64,000 nt of DNA from Rufibacter psychrotolerans. Lineage in GTDB: Bacteria; Bacteroidota; Bacteroidia; Cytophagales; Hymenobacteraceae. The notes under the pieces were generated by a model. It had not been told where the DNA came from and ran no database searches. It worked only from the letters and a program-made list of their open reading frames with translations. The first letter of the stretch is position 1, and the number at the start of each line of letters is the position of its first letter. Below, one piece after another: positions 10,509 through 18,791 of the stretch. Both the position numbers and the translations under genes were made by a program. The stretch lies in assembly GCF_016924645.1 (NCBI RefSeq), contig NZ_JAFFJV010000001.1, forward strand, positions 434,001 to 498,000. The letters are read 5' to 3'.

Positions 10509-11564
10509 TTACTTGAGGGTAGTCACCTGAATGCCTTCACGCAGGTTGATCTGACCAGACTGCACCACTTTCTCGCCGGGCTGTACGCCCTCCAGCACTT
10601 CTACCTGGTCTTGGGTAACGGTGCCCACTTTCACTTTGCGGATGTACGCTTTGTTGTCTTTCACTACCCACACGCTGGGGTCCTGGATGCTTCCCACAAT
10701 GGCTTCGCGGGCCAGCAGCATGGCATCCCGCTGATCGGCTACCGGGAAAAAGGCGGTGCCGTACATACCGGCGCGCAGGTTGTTGTTGGCGCTGTTCTTC
10801 ACCTCAATCTCCACGTCATACTTCAGGGTAGGGTCGGCCTGGGCGCCAATGGCCGTTACCGTGCCGTCATACTGCTGGGCACCCCCGGCAGTGGCGGTTA
10901 CCTTCACTTTCTGGCCCCGGTTAATGAGCAGCACCTCAGACTCAGACACCTTCACGTTCAGCTTCAGGCGGTCTACGTTCACAATGTCATACAGCGGGGT
11001 GCCTGGGTTCAGGTAAGAGCCTACCTCAATGTGCATGGCGTTGATCTCCCCGCTGATGGGGGCCGTTACGCGGGTGTTGCCCTGGTTCTGGCGGGCCGCT
11101 ACCAACTGGGCGCGGGTGGCGTCTACGTTGATCTGGGCTTCCTCCAGCTGGCGCTTGGTGATGGCGTCTCCGGCGGCCAGGTTCTTCATGCGCTCCAGGT
11201 CTTTCTGGGCTTTCTGGTAGTTGGCCTGGGCGGTGGCCAGGTTGGCGCTCATGGTATTGTCCTCTACCTGGATCAGGAGCTCACCGGCCCGCACTCTGTC
11301 GCCTTTGCGCTTGAGCACGCGCTGGATCTGGCCTGAGGTCTCCGACAGCAGCTTTAGGCTCTGCACCGGCTGGAAGTTACCCTGCGCGGTGAACGACTTG
11401 TCCAGCTTGGCGGTCTGGGCCTCGGTTAAGGTCACCGGAATGGCTTCGCTCTTGATTTCGGCCACGGCGGCGGCGGCCGTCATTTCCTCTTTGTTCTTGT
11501 TGAGCGTGTAAGCTACCGCACCCAGCAAAGCAACAACAACCAGGATATAGATTAGTTTTTTCAT
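10509..11564 (-). CDS. RND efflux periplasmic adaptor (membrane fusion protein)
   Basis: 351 residues. An N-terminal membrane anchor (LIYILVVVALLGAVAYTL) is followed by the first lipoyl half (LLSETSGQIQRVLKRKGDRV), an alpha-helical hairpin (LATAQANYQKAQKDLERMKN through AQLVAARQNQGNT), the second lipoyl half (VTAPISGEINAMHIEVGSYL), and beta-barrel and membrane-proximal domains. No lipobox, so it is held by its N-terminal helix. It bridges the RND permease and the TolC-type channel. It is 24 nt downstream of the tolC-type gene and 41 nt upstream of the permease, in one operon. Confidence 0.94.
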   Translation of the reverse strand: MKKLIYILVVVALLGAVAYTLNKNKEEMTAAAAVAEIKSEAIPVTLTEAQTAKLDKSFTAQGNFQPVQSLKLLSETSGQIQRVLKRKGDRVRAGELLIQVEDNTMSANLATAQANYQKAQKDLERMKNLAAGDAITKRQLEEAQINVDATRAQLVAARQNQGNTRVTAPISGEINAMHIEVGSYLNPGTPLYDIVNVDRLKLNVKVSESEVLLINRGQKVKVTATAGGAQQYDGTVTAIGAQADPTLKYDVEIEVKNSANNNLRAGMYGTAFFPVADQRDAMLLAREAIVGSIQDPSVWVVKDNKAYIRKVKVGTVTQDQVEVLEGVQPGEKVVQSGQINLREGIQVTTLK

Positions 11565-11588
11565 TTTTTTAGGTGTACAGAAAAGAGG

Positions 11589-12944
11589 TTATTGGATTAG
11601 GTTCTTTAACTCGCCGCGGGCTCTGATGTAGTTCAGCTGCGAGATTTTATATTTCAAGCGTTCGTTGTTCAGGTTGGTTTGGGCTTCGCGCAGGCTTACC
11701 TCTGCCTCCAGCAGGTCGGTGAGCGGGGAGAGGCCCTCTTTGTAGAGGCTGTTGGTGGTGTTGTACACCTCCTGCGCCAGCTGCACGTTGCGCTCCTGGT
11801 TCTGGATGGCCAGCTCACTGGTGCTGATCTGCTTCAGGGCGTTGTCTAAGCCCATCTGCGTGTTAAGGGCCAGGTTCTGCATGTCCAGATCGGTGCGCTT
11901 AACATCCAGCTCGGCTTGTTTTATCTGGTTGCGGCGCTGGAAACCATCAAAGATGGGAATGTTCAGCTGCACGCCTAACACAAAAGTGTTGAACCAGGGT
12001 TTGCTTCTGTCAAAGAAATTAAACTCCTGGCGCTGGGCGTTGTAAGTATATTGCCCAAATCCGGCCAGGGTAGGGAAGGCGCGGCCTTTGATGTTCTCCA
12101 CGTTGAGGCCATACAGCTTCTTCTGGGTTTGCAGGGCCTGGTAGTCGGTGCGCTGGGCCAGTACCTCATTGGCGTCTACCGTGAGCGGAAGCACCGTGTT
12201 GGTCAGGTTAGCGTCGGCGGCAATGTCAAAGTGCTGGTCCAGGGGCATGCCCATGAAGAACTTAAGGGCGTTTTTCTGCTGCTCATAGGCAGAGGCCAGG
12301 GTCTCGCGCTGGTTCTCCAGGTTGGTCTTGTTCACGGTGATGCGGTTCACGTCTACCTTCTTGGCGAAATCGTTCTTGTACTGCAGCGTCAGGATCTTCT
12401 CCAATTGCACCAGGCGGTTGTAGTTGGCCTCAATCGTGTTAAACTGCTCCTTGGTCTGCAGCGCCTGCAGGTAGGCCGAGCTCACGTTGTAGAGCACGTC
12501 TTCCTTGCTCATCTGGGTGCGCAGGCGGTACAGGTCGCGGGTGGTGGCGGCGGCCTCCAGGCCCACAAAGTACGATTTGCTGAAGATCAGCTGCGACAGC
12601 TCCAAGCCGCCGGTGGTGTTGTATTTCTGACCGAACTTCACGGGTACATAAGTACCGGGCTGCCCAATGATCTCGCCGGGCAACAGCTGGGTGGGAATAG
12701 ACGGGTACACCGCCACCTGGCCCGTACCGGTGATCTGGGGCAGGCCAGAGCCTTTGGTTTCCTTGATGCGGTACTCGGCGCCCTGCTCATCTAGCTGCGC
12801 CTGCAGAATGCTTATGTTATTGGTAGTGGCATAGGTCAGCGCTTCTTGCAGCGTAATCACCTTGCCGGTGGTTTGACTTTGCGCATAACTGAAACTCGCC
12901 ACTAGTGAGAGCAGGAGACTCAGCAGGTAATGCTTTTTGTTCAC
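11589..12944 (-). CDS. TolC family outer-membrane channel
   Basis: 451 residues from a GTG start at 12944, chosen because it directly precedes a good signal peptide (NKKHYLLSLLLSLVASFSYAQ). A longer frame to 13043 would overlap the regulator gene. The mature protein begins GKVITLQEALTYATTNN, the usual TolC repeat start, and has two structural repeats with long helices (LYRLRTQMSKEDVLYNVSSA; LDVKRTDLDMQNLALNTQMG). It forms the outer-membrane exit duct of the pump. Transcribed first of the three pump genes, after the regulator, with a candidate operator 41 bp before its start. Confidence 0.92.
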   Translation of the reverse strand: MNKKHYLLSLLLSLVASFSYAQSQTTGKVITLQEALTYATTNNISILQAQLDEQGAEYRIKETKGSGLPQITGTGQVAVYPSIPTQLLPGEIIGQPGTYVPVKFGQKYNTTGGLELSQLIFSKSYFVGLEAAATTRDLYRLRTQMSKEDVLYNVSSAYLQALQTKEQFNTIEANYNRLVQLEKILTLQYKNDFAKKVDVNRITVNKTNLENQRETLASAYEQQKNALKFFMGMPLDQHFDIAADANLTNTVLPLTVDANEVLAQRTDYQALQTQKKLYGLNVENIKGRAFPTLAGFGQYTYNAQRQEFNFFDRSKPWFNTFVLGVQLNIPIFDGFQRRNQIKQAELDVKRTDLDMQNLALNTQMGLDNALKQISTSELAIQNQERNVQLAQEVYNTTNSLYKEGLSPLTDLLEAEVSLREAQTNLNNERLKYKISQLNYIRARGELKNLIQ

Positions 12945-12984
12945 GGTTGTAGGATTGGTTAAATTGTTTTGATCAATCTTTTTA

Positions 12985-13002
12985 GTTCTGATATGTGAGA
13001 AC
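12985..13002. promoter_or_regulatory. Candidate operator for the GbsR-type regulator (tolC side)
   Basis: GTTCTGATATGTGAGAAC: arms GTTCT/AGAAC. It shares length, ends and the GAGAAC half with a second site upstream of the regulator (13542-13559). Located between regulator and pump genes. Confidence 0.5.
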
Positions 13003-13018
13003 CAAGCGGGCAAAAAAA

Positions 13019-13486
13019 TTATTGGCCCCGGCCTTGGCGCCACTTTTCCAGCAGCATGGGCACTTCCTGTGACAGGAACTCCATGAACTCAATCCGCTCC
13101 AGCACCTTCTCGTGCATGGCCGGGTTGGAGTTTCCGCGAAGGTCATTGGCCTGACGGAGCAACTTGCTGAAGCCCAAGATAGACTCCATCTTGTTAATCA
13201 CTTCCTCATACCAGTTGTCCATCAAAGCCCCGAAGTAGCGCTTGCGGTCTCCGGGGTAGGTAGTGTACTCTAACAGGCGCATCTGCAGCAGCAGGTTCAA
13301 GGCGTTGCTGGCCGCACTTTTACTGATGTTCAGGGTGTCAACAATCTCCTCAAAACTCAGGTGTGGCCGGTCAGAGACGTACAACAGCCCCATGATACGG
13401 CCCACCACTGGCGGAAGGCCCTGCTGCTCATGGTAAATGCCTATTTTCTCTATTAAGTGTTTCTGTTCCTGGGTTAACTGTGCCAC
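13019..13486 (-). CDS. GbsR/MarR-type transcriptional regulator
   Basis: 155 residues. The winged HTH is clear: LSFEEIVDTLNISKSAASNALNLLLQMRLLEYTTYPGDRKRYF (about residues 43-85), preceded by a helix (LPPVVGRIMGLLYVSDRP) typical of the GbsR-like branch of MarR regulators. It is the first gene of the efflux operon, and two matching 18-bp inverted repeats (before its own gene and before the tolC-type gene) suggest it represses both. A TACCTTTG -7 box lies 32 bp upstream. Confidence 0.88.
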   Translation of the reverse strand: MAQLTQEQKHLIEKIGIYHEQQGLPPVVGRIMGLLYVSDRPHLSFEEIVDTLNISKSAASNALNLLLQMRLLEYTTYPGDRKRYFGALMDNWYEEVINKMESILGFSKLLRQANDLRGNSNPAMHEKVLERIEFMEFLSQEVPMLLEKWRQGRGQ

Positions 13487-13517
13487 GTAATCCTCCTTAT
13501 TTGACTTTAGAACGCTG

Positions 13518-13525
13518 CAAAGGTA
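13518..13525 (-). promoter_or_regulatory. -7 promoter box of the GbsR-type regulator
   Basis: TACCTTTG on the minus strand, an exact TAnnTTTG match, 31 bp before the start codon. Confidence 0.6.
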
Positions 13526-13541
13526 GGGATTAGTTTCTTTG

Positions 13542-13559
13542 GTTCATAATTTTGAGAAC
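13542..13559. promoter_or_regulatory. Candidate operator for the GbsR-type regulator (own promoter)
   Basis: GTTCATAATTTTGAGAAC, GTTC-N10-GAAC, matching the site at 12985-13002. It is 16 bp upstream of the -7 box, over the expected -33 region. Confidence 0.5.
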
Positions 13560-13815
13560 TAAATTTCTGGTGATTTCTCGCAATTTTTCACAGGGGCGCC
13601 TAAGGCGTTGCAGGTCAGTGGTTTGTTAGGGTAGAAGGGGTGCGGAAAGAGCCGTTTGGCCGGTTATTTCACCAGCGGCAGGGCTAAAACCGGCGCGAAG
13701 ATACTGGCCGAAAAGTAATTTACAAGGACTTCTTCTTATTTTAACAATTGCCCGGCCGGGAAAGCCGCGTCTGCCCAAACCAGAAGCCGCCAGCCGCCAG
13801 ACCCCAAGGAGTAAA

Positions 13816-13858
13816 CCCCGTTTTTGGCCTGAAATTGGGAAAGCGCCCCCAAAACGGA
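13816..13858. repeat. Family A palindromic repeat
   Basis: CCCCGTTTTTGGCCTGAAAT, then TGGGAAAGCGCCCCCAAAACGG. Degenerate but clearly alignable. Confidence 0.55.
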
Positions 13859-13904
13859 CGGCCGGTCCGGCGCCTACGAGGCTGGCGGATGCTTTAACGC
13901 AAAT

Positions 13905-13950
13905 CTCCCGTTTAAGGGCCGTTTCTGAGAAAACAGCCCCTAAACGGGAG
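13905..13950. repeat. Family A palindromic repeat (strong)
   Basis: 20-nt arms (CTCCCGTTTAAGGGCCGTTT and AAACAGCCCCTAAACGGGAG) with two mismatches and a 6-nt loop. It starts 26 bp past the M28 peptidase stop, in terminator position. Confidence 0.78.
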
Positions 13951-13976
13951 AACTATCATAAGGCAAGAAGGGAGGG

Positions 13977-15617
13977 CTATTTCTTGTAGCGCAGCCCGAA
14001 GATGTCGTTGGGGTTCCAGGTAGGTCGTTCCTGCGCCTGAGCTACCTGGTAGCTGATGAGGAAGTTGAGCTGCACGTAGCGCTTGGCGGCCTCAAAGTCA
14101 AAGGAATTGTTGAGCTCATCCTGCGGCTTGTGGTAGAACGAGGCCCGCCAGACCTCCACCTGCTTGTTCAGGTTGTTTTGGCCGTCTTTGGTTTTGTTGC
14201 CGTACTTGATGTGCAAGGCCGGGATGCCCTGGCTCACGAAGCTGAACTGGTCGCTGCGGATAAACCGGTTCTGGTCGGGCTCCGGGTCTGCCTCCACGGC
14301 AATGCCCAGGTAGGCGGCCGCGTTGGCCACTGGCTTGGCCAGCGATGAGTGCTCTGCCCCCAGGGCCACCGCCGAAAGCAGCGGGGCAATCAGGGTGGGC
14401 ATGTCGGTGTTGATGTTGGCCACAATGTTCTGCTTGGGCACGGTGGGGTACCTGGCAAAGTACGCTGAGCCCAGCAGGCCCATTTCCTCGGCGGTTACCA
14501 GCACAAACAGGAGCGAGCGCCGGGGTTTTTCCTTCAGGCTACTGTACAGCTTGGCAATCTCCAGCACGCTGGCCACGCCCGAGGCATTGTCATGGGCCCC
14601 GTTGTAGATTGAGTCGCCCTTCACGGGAGTGCCAATGCCCATGTGGTCCAGGTGGGCGCTGTGCACCACGTACTCCTCGCGCAGAGTAGCGTCTGACCCC
14701 GTGATTTTGCCCACTACATTATAAGAGTCAAAGTCGCGGTAAGTGGAGGTGTACCGCCCCGACAGGCGGGCGGGCAGGGCCGCGGAGGCAGGGGTGCCGT
14801 TCTTCAGGGAGGCCACCACCTGGGCGGTGTCTAGCCCGGCGCCCTTAAGCAGCGTCTGGAAGGTGGCGGCGTTCACGTACGCAAACAGCCTGGACTGGTC
14901 TGAGACATAGCTGCCAGAGGCGGCCACTTTTCCGTCGGGGAGCATGACGCTGTTCACCCCTGCGGCCAGGTTAGGAACCGTGAGCCTGGGATTAGGATTG
15001 GGGTTGGCCACCATCACGCCCACCGCCCCGTGGTTGACCGCATTCTGCAGGATGGTGGAAAAGTGCATGCTGGCCGCGGCAATGGTGGAGTGGAAGCTTT
15101 TGGGCGCGCCGCGCAAGATCACCACAATCTTTCCTTTCACATCCAGATTGGCGTAGTCGTCATAGCCTACCTCCGGGGCCGTGATGCCGTAGCCGGCAAA
15201 CACCAGCGGGGCCTCCACGGTCATGGAGGCATGCTGCGGGTTAGGGTAAATAGTGAAGTCCTGGCCCTGTACCAGGTGCTGGGTGCCCTGGGCAGTGGTG
15301 AGGCTTAAAGTGGCGTCTTTGCCCGTAAAGGCCTTTCTGATGCGCACGGTCTGCAGGTAGGTGTTGTTTTCGCCGGCGGGCTGCACGCCCATTCCCTTGA
15401 ACTGCTGTACCACGTAGTCTACCGCCATCTGGTACCCGGGCGTGCCCGGCTGGCGGCCCTGCAGTTTATCATCGGCCAGGTACCGGATGTGCCCTTTGAG
15501 GGCCTCAGGCTTTACGGTCTTCAGCTGTTTGGAGACCCCCTTGTCCAGTTGGAGCGACTGGGAGAATGCCGCGCCGGAGAAAAGCAGGGCACTGAGCAGA
15601 AAGGATGTATATTTCAT
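13977..15617 (-). CDS. M28 family metallopeptidase with PA domain
   Basis: 546 residues from the ATG at 15617, which directly precedes the signal peptide MKYTSFLLSALLFSGAAFSQ. An upstream in-frame Met would only add residues without signal character. A PA-type insert is visible (APLVFAGYGITAPEVGYDDY, GKIVVILRGAP). The zinc site follows the M28 pattern: HSAHLDHMG (His and Asp), GAHDNASGVASVLE (bridging Asp), TAEEMGLLGSAYF (Glu-Glu), NINTDMP (Asp) and ALHIKYG (His). Such secreted aminopeptidases trim peptides outside the inner membrane. Monocistronic, with a strong palindrome after the stop. Confidence 0.93.
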   Translation of the reverse strand: MKYTSFLLSALLFSGAAFSQSLQLDKGVSKQLKTVKPEALKGHIRYLADDKLQGRQPGTPGYQMAVDYVVQQFKGMGVQPAGENNTYLQTVRIRKAFTGKDATLSLTTAQGTQHLVQGQDFTIYPNPQHASMTVEAPLVFAGYGITAPEVGYDDYANLDVKGKIVVILRGAPKSFHSTIAAASMHFSTILQNAVNHGAVGVMVANPNPNPRLTVPNLAAGVNSVMLPDGKVAASGSYVSDQSRLFAYVNAATFQTLLKGAGLDTAQVVASLKNGTPASAALPARLSGRYTSTYRDFDSYNVVGKITGSDATLREEYVVHSAHLDHMGIGTPVKGDSIYNGAHDNASGVASVLEIAKLYSSLKEKPRRSLLFVLVTAEEMGLLGSAYFARYPTVPKQNIVANINTDMPTLIAPLLSAVALGAEHSSLAKPVANAAAYLGIAVEADPEPDQNRFIRSDQFSFVSQGIPALHIKYGNKTKDGQNNLNKQVEVWRASFYHKPQDELNNSFDFEAAKRYVQLNFLISYQVAQAQERPTWNPNDIFGLRYKK

Positions 15618-15735
15618 TGGTTGCTGGTTATCAGAAGATAAGGCCCCAGGAAATGCCGCAGGTACCGGGCAGCGCAGGCAGCTTCCAGGCAATTACCCCG
15701 GTAAAACCTGTTTGGAGCGGGTTTCGGGCCGGAAA

Positions 15736-15751
15736 TTACTAAAATTAGTAA
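15736..15751. promoter_or_regulatory. Palindrome upstream of M28 peptidase
   Basis: TTACTAAAATTAGTAA, 7-bp perfect arms around AA, about 120 bp before the peptidase start. Possible operator; no regulator is linked. Confidence 0.35.
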
Positions 15752-15880
15752 GAACTAAGCTACCGCGCAGAAACCGTACCAAAGGGCGTCAGGCCTTGCC
15801 GGAACTTGGGTCCTGGACTCGCCAGACAGGAGGTTGCCGGGGCTGGGCTAAGGTGCACGCCTGAGGAGCGCTTGACTGCC

Positions 15881-15921
15881 CTTGTTTTACAGGCCTTTTC
15901 AGGAAAATGGCCGCAAAACAC
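15881..15921. repeat. Family A palindromic repeat (degenerate)
   Basis: CTTGTTTTACAGGCCTTTTC, then AGGAAAATGGCCGCAAAACAC. Confidence 0.5.
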
Positions 15922-15969
15922 TGCCAGCACCGTTTAGAGAACTCTGCCGGAGGAATTATTGGAGCTAAC

Positions 15970-16006
15970 AAAAAGAAAAATCCCCGCAGCCAGGGCCGCG
16001 GGGATT
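15970..16006 (-). terminator. Rho-independent terminator of a small minus-strand transcript
   Basis: 9-bp stem AATCCCCGC/GCGGGGATT (15979-15987 and 15998-16006), followed on the minus strand by TTTTCTTTTTG. A well-formed terminator that no large gene explains; the only candidate upstream is the 42-codon frame at 16080-16208. Confidence 0.8.
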
Positions 16007-16079
16007 CAGAACGGTTTAGTGGAAAATGACAGCCAAAAGGGTAGGGGGTAAGCCCAACCTACGGGTAGGCCCCCGGCGA

Positions 16080-16208
16080 TTAGCGCGATTGCTGCCGCAC
16101 CGGTACCGGCACAGGCTGCAGGGTAGGGCCAATTAATTTGGAAATCAAATCGTTCAATAAGGAAGCAATCGAAGAAAGTGTGGTAAATCTCATTGGTGTA
16201 AAGTTCAT
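16080..16208 (-). CDS. Predicted 42-aa peptide of unknown function
   Basis: A short frame with a Shine-Dalgarno-like AGGAG two bases before the ATG (a second Met at codon 6 gives roomier spacing) and a strong terminator starting 74 nt past the stop. The product begins MNFTPMRFTTLSSIASLLND, continues LISKLIG and ends in a Pro/Val-rich tail, PTLQPVPVPVRQQSR. Residues 8-27 would form an amphipathic to hydrophobic helix, as in small membrane-active or signalling peptides, but no family is recognised. A 74-codon frame in another register overlaps it; the frame chosen here has the more protein-like composition and a ribosome site. Alternatively the transcript is a small RNA. Confidence 0.4.
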   Translation of the reverse strand: MNFTPMRFTTLSSIASLLNDLISKLIGPTLQPVPVPVRQQSR

Positions 16209-16665
16209 AACTCCTGATTAGAACAGGCAAGAAGCGGTTGCCGTGGTAAGGCCGGCCTGTCTTCGTTGGGTCTGTTCTCCCCTTCTAAAACAGCATCAAT
16301 TCTTGGAAGAATTTATTGAATTTACTACAAGAATCTCAAAAATGATAGTAAACTCCCATAATCTTTTCAAGAGGTGATTCTTGTAGGTACAACGATAAGA
16401 ACCCCAAAATCTGTTCCTCTCCTGAAAAAATATTTTTGGGGCCGGAAAAGGCAAGTCCAGCCAGGCAGCGGAGCCCACTCGGGCTGAGCGCCGTTGGGCG
16501 GTCTTCCCCGTTAATATGCCTGCTTTCTGCAGGCGTGCAGGACCGTTCGCGCAGCAGGTTGGTGTGCCAGTGGCCCGCTGGGAGGGTGGCCCATTTTCCA
16601 GGCCTGGAAAATGGGCAGATCTGCCAACTCGCCCGCCCGTTTACAGTATAACCGTAGTTTTAGCC

Positions 16666-17757
16666 ATGTTGGAGCCAAATTCAGATAAAAAAGGACTGTT
16701 CCGGTTGGCGGTCATCACCTCCTTGGGGTGGGGGATCATCAGCCTCTTTCCCATGATCAACGCCCGGCGTCCGTTCTTTCTGGAAGGCCGGCCCTCCCGG
16801 GCCTTCAGGATGCACCCCGGCGGGCCGTTTTCATCCTCGCAGGACGCTGCTTCCCTCACCGCGCTCTGGGTCTTCCTGCTCATGTTCAGCTTCTGGCTGA
16901 TGAACCTGTACCTGTACAGCCGGTTCTCCCGGATGCCGTGGGCCGGGAAAACCAAAAACTACCTGCGGTACGGGCTCAGCTGCCTGCTGGCGGTGGTGGT
17001 GTACTACGGGTTCTCTACCCTGGTGTACGTGCTGGCAGACGGCGGGCGGCCCCGCATCTTTCCCCTCATGGTGGCGCTCGCCAACAACGTCATTATCCTG
17101 GTGCTGATAGACCTGATCATTCTGCAGCGCAAAAGCGCCCAGATCGCCGTGGAGAACAGCCAACTCAAGATGAACCACGCCATTGCGCAACACCAGCACC
17201 TGAAGCACCAACTGCAGCCGCACTTTCTGTTCAATTCGCTCACTACCCTTAAATCACTCATCAAGAAGCAGCGGCCCGAGGCGGAGGAGTACCTGGTGCG
17301 GCTCGCCGATTTGCTCAGGGCCTCCATCAACTCCGGGAACGAAACCGTTATTCCGCTGAGGGACGAACTCAAACTCTGCGTAGACTACCTGGAGATGCAG
17401 AAAGTGCGGTTCAAAGAAGCCTTCCGGTACCAGATTACCCTGCCGGATTCTATCCTGCAGACGGGCTACCTGCCCATTTTCTCCCTGCAACTGCTGGCCG
17501 AAAACGCCATCAAGCACAACGCCTTTACCGTAGAAGAGCCCCTCGCCATCCAGATTGCTTACCAGGAGCCCAACACCATTGTGGTCACTAACAACAAGAA
17601 GCCCAAACAGACGCTGGAGGCCTCCTCGGGCATCGGGCTCAGGAACCTGTCTGAGCGGTACCAGGTCATCTGCGGCACCGGCATTGCCGTGAGGGAGACA
17701 GACCAGTATTTCACGGTTGAACTTAAGCTGCTGTTGCATGAACCTAGTCATCATTGA
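16666..17757 (+). CDS. LytS/YehU-type sensor histidine kinase
   Basis: 363 residues from the ATG at 16666; an in-frame Met 150 nt upstream would add a low-complexity, non-homologous leader. Four predicted membrane helices (about 12-32, 65-85, 102-124, 133-153) are followed by a coiled segment and the His_kinase domain: HQLQPHFLFNSLTTLKSLI with phospho-acceptor His186, RLADLLRASI, the N-box LQLLAENAIKHNA, and the SGIGLRNLSERYQ glycine loop. It partners the LytTR regulator whose gene overlaps by 20 nt. No ligand-binding domain is visible apart from the membrane part. Confidence 0.92.
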   Translation: MLEPNSDKKGLFRLAVITSLGWGIISLFPMINARRPFFLEGRPSRAFRMHPGGPFSSSQDAASLTALWVFLLMFSFWLMNLYLYSRFSRMPWAGKTKNYLRYGLSCLLAVVVYYGFSTLVYVLADGGRPRIFPLMVALANNVIILVLIDLIILQRKSAQIAVENSQLKMNHAIAQHQHLKHQLQPHFLFNSLTTLKSLIKKQRPEAEEYLVRLADLLRASINSGNETVIPLRDELKLCVDYLEMQKVRFKEAFRYQITLPDSILQTGYLPIFSLQLLAENAIKHNAFTVEEPLAIQIAYQEPNTIVVTNNKKPKQTLEASSGIGLRNLSERYQVICGTGIAVRETDQYFTVELKLLLHEPSHH

Positions 17758-18496
17758 AGACGAACCCCTCACGGCCGAGGACCTGGCCGATACGCTGCTG
17801 GAAGTGGCGCCCGGCGCCACGATTGAGGCCGTGCTGCCCTCGGTGAAAGCGGCGGTGGCGTATTTCCAGACAAATCCGCAGCCCGATCTTATTTTCGCTG
17901 ACATCCAGCTGGGCGACGGGCTGAGCTTTGAAATCTTCCAGGCCGTGTCCCTCACCAAACCCGTGGTGTTCTGCACCGCCTACAACGAGTACGCGCTGGA
18001 GGCTTTCCGGGCCAACGGCATTGATTATATCCTGAAGCCCTTCACCAAGGCTTCCATTGCGAAAACGCTGCAGAAATACCGGCAACTGCAAGAAAGCCTC
18101 GCGCCCGCCAGGCCAGATTACCAGGCCCTGCTGCAACTCCTGGACAACCGCCCGGCCCCGAAACCCACCTCGGTGCTGGTCTACCAGCGCGACAAGATCA
18201 TTCCGCTGCCCTTTGACCAGATTGCCGTGTGCTATTCCCAGCACCTGATCACCCACGCCGTCACGTTTGACCAGCGCAGGTTTACCCTTAACCAGAGCCT
18301 GGAGGAGATGGAAGCCCTCTGCGGCAACCAGTTCTTCCGGGCCAACCGTCAGTTCCTGGTTAACCGCAACGCCATCAAAGAGGCGGCCCAGCACTTGGGG
18401 CGCAAACTGGTCGTGTCGCTCACCATCCCCTTCCCGGAAGAGATCATCGTCAGCAAAGCCAAGAGCCCCCTGTTCCTGAACTGGCTGGCGAAGTGA
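17738..18496 (+). CDS. LytTR-type response regulator
   Basis: 252 residues from the ATG at 17738, which sets the receiver start MNLVIIEDEPLTAEDLADTL. Receiver: acidic pair Glu7-Asp8, phospho-acceptor Asp55 (LIFADIQLGDG), Thr80, Lys100 (YILKPF). After a Pro-rich linker (RPAPKPTS) comes a LytTR DNA-binding domain (LVYQRDKIIPLPFDQIAVCY, then FFRANRQFLVNRNAIKEAAQ). Overlap with the kinase gene shows a cognate pair. LytTR regulators bind direct repeats upstream of few targets; the small exported-protein gene 295 bp downstream could be one, but no site was identified. Confidence 0.93.
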   Translation: MNLVIIEDEPLTAEDLADTLLEVAPGATIEAVLPSVKAAVAYFQTNPQPDLIFADIQLGDGLSFEIFQAVSLTKPVVFCTAYNEYALEAFRANGIDYILKPFTKASIAKTLQKYRQLQESLAPARPDYQALLQLLDNRPAPKPTSVLVYQRDKIIPLPFDQIAVCYSQHLITHAVTFDQRRFTLNQSLEEMEALCGNQFFRANRQFLVNRNAIKEAAQHLGRKLVVSLTIPFPEEIIVSKAKSPLFLNWLAK

Positions 18497-18791
18497 AAAA
18501 CAAAGGCACGTCCAGCCCGAAGGGGAAGCGGGAGCCGGGTTTTATCTCCACCTCTCCAGGTGCATCTACTAAAGAGAGGCGGCAGTTTGGGTTCCAGGCC
18601 TCTTTTCCGGGAAACACCCTAAAATAGATGGGCCGTTTCACCGGCGGGTTTTGTCCGGTTCGCGGTGGGGTTTGTCCGTTTGGCGCCGGAAGCGGGTTTT
18701 GGGGGCTCTTTCTGGCACCTGCTTTGCAAATGGTCTGGCAACCGGGGCAATTACCCCGGAGATCAACCAGAAACCCAAACCCTAAACTAAA

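Larger units (their letters stand above)
13487..13976. other. Intergenic region: regulator promoter plus two palindromic repeats
   Basis: Holds the GbsR-type gene's promoter and operator near 13518-13559 and family A repeats at 13816-13858 and 13905-13950. The central part (about 13570-13815) shows nothing recognisable. Confidence 0.7.
15618..16665. other. 1-kb intergenic region with a candidate small-peptide gene
   Basis: Contains a 16-bp palindrome (15736-15751, TTACTAA-AA-TTAGTAA) likely in the M28 promoter, a family A repeat (15881-15921), a strong minus-strand terminator (15970-16006) and a predicted 42-codon gene (16080-16208). From about 16280 to 16440 it is notably AT-rich, including AATTCTTGGAAGAATT (16298-16313). 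The last 220 bp before the kinase gene show nothing clear. Confidence 0.65.

Noticed and set aside
16110-16220. Plus-strand stretch reading NLEIKSFNKEAIEESVVNLI
   Set aside because: Protein-like, but there is no start codon between the preceding stop and this stretch, and it is antisense to the better-supported small frame.
16006-16230. 74-codon minus-strand frame ending exactly at the terminator near 16006
   Set aside because: It overlaps the more protein-like 42-codon frame; its composition (mixed aromatic and random segments) and lack of a ribosome site argue against it, though the end position is suggestive.
15688-18759. Shared 14-mer GGCAATTACCCCGG before the M28 peptidase and before the small exported protein gene
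   Set aside because: Several such matches are expected by chance in 64 kb, and the positions relative to the two genes differ.
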